A stretch of 64,000 bases of DNA, taken from assembly GCF_024158745.1 (NCBI RefSeq), contig NZ_JAMZAW010000026.1, forward strand, positions 1-64,000, in the 5' to 3' direction. The stretch is from Paenibacillus tyrphae (GTDB lineage: Bacteria > Bacillota > Bacilli > Paenibacillales > NBRC-103111). The position numbers were made by a program, and so were the translations under genes. Below, piece by piece: positions 58,456 to 64,000 of the stretch. The notes beneath the pieces are model-generated. The model was not told the DNA's origin, ran no database searches, and was given only the letters and a program-made list of their open reading frames with translations. Position 1 is the first letter of the stretch. Every line of letters begins with the position of its first letter.

Positions 58456-58980
58456 GTGGAATACTATCTTCTGACCCAGGATACAAGAATAGCGGACTAT
58501 GCCCAGCCCCTAGGCGGCCCCAAGTTCTTTTCGCCAAAAAGCGCGAGCTATCAAGAGCGGTTCCATGCTTTGAAGGATGAGATTTTACAGTTTTATACAC
58601 ATGGGTCGGATGAATACCTCGATTATATAGAACGTCCTTACCCGTTAGTATCGGAGCGTCTCAAAGAGGCGCTGGAGCGTTGTCAGAAGGGCATATTATA
58701 TAAGCTGGCCATTTTAACCGATCTGCAGCAATCCAATCAAACCGTCTATTGGTTCTTGGCGCCTGAAACCGTCTCCTGCCTTAGTTCCGAAACGGAATGG
58801 CATAAGAATGGAGCGATAAAGAAACTCGTTCTCGATTCGTCCAAAATCGGCAGCTATAAGGTGTTTCAAATTGCCGGCGCCATCGAGCCTTATCTGGTTG
58901 TCGATCTGGATGCCGCCGAATCCGTGTTAAGCCTAGATCCCCAGGGGATACAACTGACTCGACTTGAGTTCATCCGATAA
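58456..58980 (+). CDS. DUF1629/Imm11-like candidate immunity protein
   Basis: GTG start at 58456 with AGGAGC upstream. The 174-residue protein ends with strands and a helix of the DUF1629/Imm11 type: LDSSKIGSYKVFQIAGAIEP and DLDAAESVLSLDPQGIQLTR. Imm11-like proteins are encoded beside polymorphic or type VI effectors in many bacteria. It lies 20 bases before the spike gene that carries a peptidoglycan-hydrolase domain, but no signal peptide is present, so it would act in the cytosol. This argues for protecting against a cytosolic effector or for a chaperone role. The similarity is by eye. Confidence 0.5.
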   Translation: MEYYLLTQDTRIADYAQPLGGPKFFSPKSASYQERFHALKDEILQFYTHGSDEYLDYIERPYPLVSERLKEALERCQKGILYKLAILTDLQQSNQTVYWFLAPETVSCLSSETEWHKNGAIKKLVLDSSKIGSYKVFQIAGAIEPYLVVDLDAAESVLSLDPQGIQLTRLEFIR

Positions 58981-59000
58981 GCAGAAGTGGAGTGACGACG

Positions 59001-61859
59001 GTGGCAAGAACAGCAACTTACGGCGACCTGAAGGTCGTGGGGCCTTATGAGATTCAAACATGGTCCGAATTGCAAATCACCAAAAAAATCAACGGTCACG
59101 GAAGCATCCGCTTGATGGCGCAAATTCCAGTGGACCAGCAGGATAATTATGTACATGTGGCGCAGGCCAGAGAATCGATTGAAGTGTACGAACTGGATGA
59201 AGAAGAGGGCGTGCGCTGTCTTTTTAAAGGCGTGGTAACCCGGATCACGATTGAACGCATTGGCAAAGGATATTGGATGAACGTCGAAGGATTGTCGTAT
59301 ACATGCCTCCTGGATAAAACGCCCAAGGTTCGAGCTTTTCAGAACAGCGGCATGACATACTCTGATGTTGTAGACAAGGTGATTCGGGGATACCGCGGCT
59401 CCGATTGCAACGATCAGACGGAAGGCGAGAAGATCGCACAATTTCTGCTGCAGTATCAGGAAACCGATTGGGAGTTTCTTGTAAGGGCGGCTTCGCGGCT
59501 CGGTACGGGATTGGTTGCGGATGCGACCGTCAATGTGCCCAAGTTTTGGTTCGGCATTCCGAGAAGAGAAACGACCCAAAAGTTGAAAGGAATTAAATTT
59601 ACTGCGTATCGACATCCTATGCAGCGCAAGTTGACAGTCTATGAAGTGGAAGAAGACTGCTATCTCGATATAGGCGACGTGGTCAAATTCCAGAATCAGC
59701 CCTTCGTTGTCACGCAATCGACCGCTGCGATGAGAAAAGGGATGTTGGTGTATAACTATACCCTTATGCCCGAAGCGGGACTCGCCTGCAAAACTATAGA
59801 TAATTACCGGTTGGTCGGGGCTTCCTTGGAAGGGCAAGTTATAGATGTCAAGGGAGAGCGTGTCAAGCTTCAACTGGATCGAGACGATGAAGTGCAGAAG
59901 GAAGAAGCGGTTTGGTTTCCGTATCTTACCGTTTATACGGGAGGCGGGACGATAGGCTGGCATTGTACGCCTGAGCCGGGAGACACGGTCCATTTGTATT
60001 TTCCGAACTGCAGAGAGGAGCAAGCGGTCGTTAAGCACTCGTTCCGAAAAAGCCCGCAGAGCGCCCGAGGCGATATGACCGCCGACCCGAATACGAAATA
60101 TTTCAGCACGCGAACGAAAAAACAAATTCGCTTCGGGAATCAAGCGATGGTGATCTCGACCAACGATGACGCGATGCATATCCGGATCGATCAGGAAACG
60201 GGCATTGATGTATCCAGCCAAGGAGATCTTACGTTCGCTGCGGATGTGGATTTAGTTCTGCACGGCCATAAGGTGCGGCTATCGGCAGAGCACGAAATCA
60301 ATGGAGACAGCAGGACGAACCGCTTTCGCATGGACGGAGAGCAGGTGGAAAGCCATCATAAAGCTTCGGCCATCCGACTGCTGCCGACACAGGAGGCGGA
60401 GCTTAAAGCTTTTGAAGACATGGCGGATGAACTGCAGAAAGGAGCTTATTACCCTTCGTGGTCCAGGCCGCTTCTTCAGAAGTTCAAGATCGCCTATTAC
60501 CAGGCTCGAGCGGAAGGCGATGCCGAAGGCATGAAAGCGGCCGAAGCAAATGCGAGGGAGGTATACGACAAGCGGGACGAAATTGGCAACATGCCGGACT
60601 GGGCGCGCAAGCAATTGAACGATTATACAAGCCGGTGGTATGAGGCCGATGCAGCCGGAAAAGAAGCGGATAAACAGTATTACCGAGGGTTGGCCGATTC
60701 TTTGCGGGATAAAGTGAAATACATCGCTATGATGCGTGAATGCACAACGGAATCCTACGTGGATGCCAACCGGATGGAGGAGCTGTCCGATCAATACAGG
60801 GAGTTAAAAAACGGCCCCGCGGCAGACAGCGAACAAACAGGTAAGCAGCTTAAGAGCATTGAAGAGGAGGCCAACAAGATCAGAGATCGTTACGGAATGA
60901 GCGATCGCGGCGCAAGGGAGAATCTCAATAAGCTGGCGGCCATGTATCCCAACGATTTTAAGTACAAGCTTAAGGTTAACGATCGTCCATATGACGATGA
61001 ATTGAACGAGAGCCTGTACGATTTTGCCAAGCAGTACGGCCTGGTCGGAACGTATACTTCGCTGGAACTGCTTAAAATGCACGTGCATCAAGTAGCTAAT
61101 GGCATTGCGCCTTGGCCGAAAACGCCGGAAGGAAAGAAAGAGGTTAAGGAATCGGTCCAATCGTCCGATCAGGGAAAGAATTCCAGCCATTCCCCGAATC
61201 AGGGGGCGAATGCCGGTTCTCCGCCGACTCCGGGAACGAATACCGGCTACCTTGTTAAAGACGGGACGTTCGAATATCACGACGGGAAAGGCCTTCCTAC
61301 GACCGAAACGAAATATAAATGGGTCGGCCCGGACCCCTATGTAGGCGATCAGGCCAGTCCTGAGCAAAAACGCGAAGCTCTCAAAAGCTTCGCAAGACAG
61401 TTTCTTCCAACCACAGGTGCCAATGGGAACGTGGAATATAAGATACCTTATCATTGGGAGACACAAGGCTGGCCCAATGACGTTTATGATCTACGCTTAA
61501 CGGAAGGGGTGGTTCCCCTTAAATTATCATGCGATCAATTTACAAAATTTGTCTACAAAAACGTGCTTCGGATTGACCTGGACGCCACTTCCGGGGCGCA
61601 ATATAAGCAGCAAATCGGAAGCGACATTTATAACAAAGTCGGCAATTCCAAGCCTGATTGGTCGACTGTCAAAATCGGAGATTTGTTATTTCTCAGCGGC
61701 CATGTTGCAATGTACCAAGGAGATGGCATGCTCATCCATGAAAATGGCGACAGGAGATATTTGCCGCGCGAAGGATACGTCAATGAAAAATCGTGCAATA
61801 TGGATTACTACAACATCAATATTATCCGAATAAAACGTATCGTGCAGGATTCGGATTAA
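59001..61859 (+). CDS. VgrG-like spike with C-terminal NlpC/P60 effector domain
   Basis: GTG 59001 fits the ribosome-binding site GTGGAG; GTG 58992 is possible. The 952-residue protein has a VgrG/gp27-like base (residues 1-270, LLDKTPKVRAFQNSGMTYSD; YQETDWEFLVRAASRLGTGL), an OB-fold/gp5-like core with VGASLEGQVIDVKGERVKL and a beta-helix region ending near 440. A helical segment of about 270 residues and a Ser/Pro/Gln linker follow. The end is an NlpC/P60 domain: Cys in KLSCDQFTKFVY (about 844), His in GDLLFLSGHVAMYQGDGMLI (about 901) and HEN (about 913). It should cut peptidoglycan, either in a target or in the cell's own wall. Confidence 0.85.
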   Translation: MARTATYGDLKVVGPYEIQTWSELQITKKINGHGSIRLMAQIPVDQQDNYVHVAQARESIEVYELDEEEGVRCLFKGVVTRITIERIGKGYWMNVEGLSYTCLLDKTPKVRAFQNSGMTYSDVVDKVIRGYRGSDCNDQTEGEKIAQFLLQYQETDWEFLVRAASRLGTGLVADATVNVPKFWFGIPRRETTQKLKGIKFTAYRHPMQRKLTVYEVEEDCYLDIGDVVKFQNQPFVVTQSTAAMRKGMLVYNYTLMPEAGLACKTIDNYRLVGASLEGQVIDVKGERVKLQLDRDDEVQKEEAVWFPYLTVYTGGGTIGWHCTPEPGDTVHLYFPNCREEQAVVKHSFRKSPQSARGDMTADPNTKYFSTRTKKQIRFGNQAMVISTNDDAMHIRIDQETGIDVSSQGDLTFAADVDLVLHGHKVRLSAEHEINGDSRTNRFRMDGEQVESHHKASAIRLLPTQEAELKAFEDMADELQKGAYYPSWSRPLLQKFKIAYYQARAEGDAEGMKAAEANAREVYDKRDEIGNMPDWARKQLNDYTSRWYEADAAGKEADKQYYRGLADSLRDKVKYIAMMRECTTESYVDANRMEELSDQYRELKNGPAADSEQTGKQLKSIEEEANKIRDRYGMSDRGARENLNKLAAMYPNDFKYKLKVNDRPYDDELNESLYDFAKQYGLVGTYTSLELLKMHVHQVANGIAPWPKTPEGKKEVKESVQSSDQGKNSSHSPNQGANAGSPPTPGTNTGYLVKDGTFEYHDGKGLPTTETKYKWVGPDPYVGDQASPEQKREALKSFARQFLPTTGANGNVEYKIPYHWETQGWPNDVYDLRLTEGVVPLKLSCDQFTKFVYKNVLRIDLDATSGAQYKQQIGSDIYNKVGNSKPDWSTVKIGDLLFLSGHVAMYQGDGMLIHENGDRRYLPREGYVNEKSCNMDYYNINIIRIKRIVQDSD

Positions 61860-61921
61860 TTGAACTTTGCCTCCCAAGAGAACAGGCGACTGCGACTTTG
61901 CTAAAAAAGGAGTCCTTCTAC

Positions 61922-63460
61922 ATGAATCTTCCCGTCATTAAATACAATGGACAAACGATTGCATTAACCGGAGTAAAGCTGAAAATCGTAAACCACATGA
62001 ATAGACATGCCCGAGCGCAGATTACAGCATCTCTAAAAGGCTACGAGAAGGAAGCATTTTTTCAACTAATGGATCGCGCATATTCGGGAAGTCTGCTGGA
62101 AATCGGCTATGATAGTGTTGTGAACCATAAGACAATCTTTACGCCCCTGTTTACAGGAACGATTACCAAGATGAGCGTACAATCGGAGCAAAATCACTTG
62201 ACCATATCCGCTGTGTCTTTAACTTATCAATTGGATATTAAGCCGCGCAGCCGGTCATTCCAGAATGTGCAGATGACTTACGACGAGTTGATTCAGGACG
62301 TGCTGGATCATTACAAAAACTATACGGAGCATACCAGCTATCCCGATGTTCAATGGAGCAGCAATTTGCAAGGACAGAAGTTGGAGAAGTTCGCCTTGCA
62401 ATATCACGAGACGGACTGGGCCTTTTTGAAACGAATGGCTTCCCGGCTGGAATGGGGACTTATTGCCGGAGTCACCAGGGATCAGCCTTATGTGCACTTC
62501 GGTTTGCCGGAGGAGGATACGATTGACGGGAAGCTGGAAGCGCATTACTACACCGTCACCCGGAAGCTGGGTTCCTTCGGGAAAGACGGCGAACAAAATT
62601 TACTTTATTACACCGTTGGTACGACCGATATGAAGACATTTTATACACCGGGAAAAAAGATAAAGCTAAGGCTGCTTCTCCCGCCCCCCGATCAAAAACC
62701 GACTGTCTATCAGTGGAACGGGTATGATAGCAAGTATGGCCGTATGGCCGACACGGAGAGCAATACGGTGAAGGAGTTGGATTTATACGTGTATCGCGCG
62801 GTCACGACGTTTGATACCGCTTGGAATCACGACTGCGTTCTCACGTCTAAAGCCGGCTTGCTTCGGAAGCCTGTGACTAACAAGCAGATTCAAGGGGCAT
62901 CTCTAAAAGGGCGCGTGATTGAAGTGATAGAAGACAAGGTGAAGGTGGATTTTGAAGAGATTGAAAGCACCGACGAACTTTCACCGGAACAAGCGATATT
63001 ATTTCCGCATGCCTCGATGTACACCTCGGAAGGTAACACGGGGTGGTACTGCATGCCGGAAATCAAGGATTACGTCAGTATTTATTTCCCTACGGAAGAG
63101 GAAGGAGACGGTGTCGTCACGCACTCTGTTCGAATGAGAACTAGCGGCGGGGACATGATAGCCGACCCGGCAGTCAAAATTTTCATGACCAAGCACCGGA
63201 AAGCGATTATTTTTGAGAAAAACGAAATTGTCATAACCGGTAACGACAATGAAATGCTGATTCGTTTGATCGATGAGAAGGGCATTGAAATTCGCAGCAG
63301 CAAGGATATTCGGGTTAAGGCTACCGGCGATCTGTACCTGACGGCGGGAAATTCGGTGCAAATCACAGCGCAAGAAGCGATCGGGATGATGGCCAAAACG
63401 AGCTTGATCGAGATGGACGGGGAAACCAAGATACGCGGAACCAAGGTGAAAATGAATTAG
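61922..63460 (+). CDS. VgrG-like spike without effector extension
   Basis: ATG 61922 has AAAAAAGGAG upstream. The 512-residue protein has the same order as the first spike: gp27-like base (RSRSFQNVQMTYDELIQDVL; YHETDWAFLKRMASRLEWGL), a gp5 OB domain (LKGRVIEVIEDKVKVDFEE, then HASMYTSEGNTGWYCMPEI) and a beta-helix tail with 'GIEIRSSKDIRVKATGDLYL' repeats, ending EMDGETKIRGTKVKMN. There is no enzymatic end. The two spikes are clear paralogues. They may form one mixed trimer, or each spike may carry a different cargo. It precedes the PAAR-like gene by 15 bases. Confidence 0.85.
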   Translation: MNLPVIKYNGQTIALTGVKLKIVNHMNRHARAQITASLKGYEKEAFFQLMDRAYSGSLLEIGYDSVVNHKTIFTPLFTGTITKMSVQSEQNHLTISAVSLTYQLDIKPRSRSFQNVQMTYDELIQDVLDHYKNYTEHTSYPDVQWSSNLQGQKLEKFALQYHETDWAFLKRMASRLEWGLIAGVTRDQPYVHFGLPEEDTIDGKLEAHYYTVTRKLGSFGKDGEQNLLYYTVGTTDMKTFYTPGKKIKLRLLLPPPDQKPTVYQWNGYDSKYGRMADTESNTVKELDLYVYRAVTTFDTAWNHDCVLTSKAGLLRKPVTNKQIQGASLKGRVIEVIEDKVKVDFEEIESTDELSPEQAILFPHASMYTSEGNTGWYCMPEIKDYVSIYFPTEEEGDGVVTHSVRMRTSGGDMIADPAVKIFMTKHRKAIIFEKNEIVITGNDNEMLIRLIDEKGIEIRSSKDIRVKATGDLYLTAGNSVQITAQEAIGMMAKTSLIEMDGETKIRGTKVKMN

Positions 63461-63475
63461 GCGGGAGGGAGCACC

Positions 63476-64000
63476 ATGACCAAGGCTACGACGGGCGCTC
63501 AAGTCAAAGAACGCAAACAGACCATAGCCGAACGTATCGCCGATATCAAACGGGATTTGAGCGCCGGAAAAGCACCGCTGCTTATGACTATGGAGGGACT
63601 TGGAAATGCAGGGAGCGGTGGAGTCGAACGAAGTTTTGTAGTGGAGGGAGCCACGGCAGCCTGCTCGTGTGGAAGCAAGGAAAGCCGGCTAAAGGCTCCT
63701 GCGAATCGCCAAGTCTATATCAATGATAAAATTCAGTTGAATGTGACCGATTCGAAGCCGTATGTGAACGTAGATGCCTTTGGATACTGTTCGAGTCTGA
63801 ATAACCCTGACGTAGCCGAGGCAACCAAAGCCAGCAATGGGCAGCTGAGACCGATGCCGTGTTCGCCCATGATCGGGATGCCGTGGATGGCGCTGGGCAA
63901 ACCTAATGTCATTGTCGGGCAGGATCAAGCCTTATTAAGCTACTGCATGGTAAGCTGCATGTACAATGGGCAGATCCGTATTACCGATGACGGCCAAGGA
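63476..64000 (+). CDS. DUF4280 PAAR-like spike-tip protein (partial)
   Basis: ATG 63476 follows GGGAGGGA; the frame is open for 175 codons and runs off the window. Residues 1-50 are an unusual helical extension. The DUF4280 domain follows: FVVEGATAACSCGSKESRL, VNVDAFGYCSSLNNPDV, RPMPCSPMIGMPWMALG and ALLSYCMVSCMYNGQIRI. DUF4280 proteins are PAAR-like, capping VgrG spikes and often fused to C-terminal toxins, so a toxin domain may follow beyond the edge. It ends the visible spike trio. Confidence 0.88.
   Translation, partial: MTKATTGAQVKERKQTIAERIADIKRDLSAGKAPLLMTMEGLGNAGSGGVERSFVVEGATAACSCGSKESRLKAPANRQVYINDKIQLNVTDSKPYVNVDAFGYCSSLNNPDVAEATKASNGQLRPMPCSPMIGMPWMALGKPNVIVGQDQALLSYCMVSCMYNGQIRITDDGQG

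Noticed and set aside
40166..64000. A prophage or phage-tail island instead of an injection system
   Set aside because: No terminase, capsid, portal, integrase, holin or att-like repeats are visible, while kinase, FHA and PP2C genes are present.
40166..64000. A classical extracellular injection system (Afp/PVC/MAC type)
   Set aside because: No Afp-type ATPase, DUF4157 toxin, tail-fibre or tape-measure-sized gene is visible in this stretch; the spike and regulatory parts look type VI-like.
1..64000. CRISPR arrays, rRNA genes, insertion sequences
   Set aside because: No regular spacer-repeat pattern, no conserved rRNA segments and no transposase motifs were found. The repeated hairpins at 18.2 and 41.1 kb are not regularly spaced.

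Overview
The window looks like a chromosome segment of a Paenibacillus-type firmicute. The evidence is strong AGGAGG ribosome-binding sites, sigma-A promoters, a lipoprotein/AraC/LplB-YtcP style sugar-uptake cluster, a ThiD-type pdxK, and moderately high GC with an AT-richer left end. No organism name is given, so this is inference from gene style.

Layout. 1-6.7 kb: AT-rich patchwork of a lipoprotein binding protein, small secreted proteins, a methyltransferase and several broken genes. 6.9-10.2 kb: an unknown protein and a WG/Sel1 repeat protein. 10.3-17.7 kb: a membrane AraC regulator divergent from an ABC sugar importer (two permeases, binding protein) and a Gfo/Idh/MocA oxidoreductase, with a cre-like site between them. 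18.7-27 kb: an RNA-repair island. Two WYL regulators face a Ro60 (TROVE) protein, an RlaP-type nucleotidyltransferase, an unknown helical protein and RtcB ligase. Three tandem structured RNAs lie in the gap; I read them as Y RNAs, and the first carries a circularly permuted, complete tRNA-Lys-like cloverleaf. 27-40 kb: housekeeping and accessory genes (amidohydrolase, giant GNAT fusion, two TetR modules, ANT(4')-like nucleotidyltransferase, pdxK, glycerate kinase, MecA-type penicillin-binding protein).

40.2 kb to the right edge is the most remarkable part. It is a long cluster that I interpret as a type VI-like contractile injection system in a Gram-positive host. It has a candidate sheath protein followed by an Hcp-like tube protein, two VgrG-like spike proteins (one ending in an NlpC/P60 peptidoglycan-hydrolase domain), and a DUF4280 PAAR-like tip protein cut by the window end. 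It also has a DUF1629/Imm11-like candidate immunity protein. A complete threonine-phosphorylation switch surrounds these: Ser/Thr kinase, separate VWA protein, two FHA proteins, an active PP2C and a membrane-anchored PP2C that has lost its metal ligands. A J-domain protein and an Hsp70-like ATPase are present, but no ClpV and no TssJLM membrane complex is visible. Several conserved-looking unknown proteins are candidates for baseplate parts.

Two families of intergenic palindromic repeats (18.2/41.1 kb and 21.45/53.0 kb) punctuate the window. No true tRNA, rRNA, CRISPR array, transposase or integrase was found.
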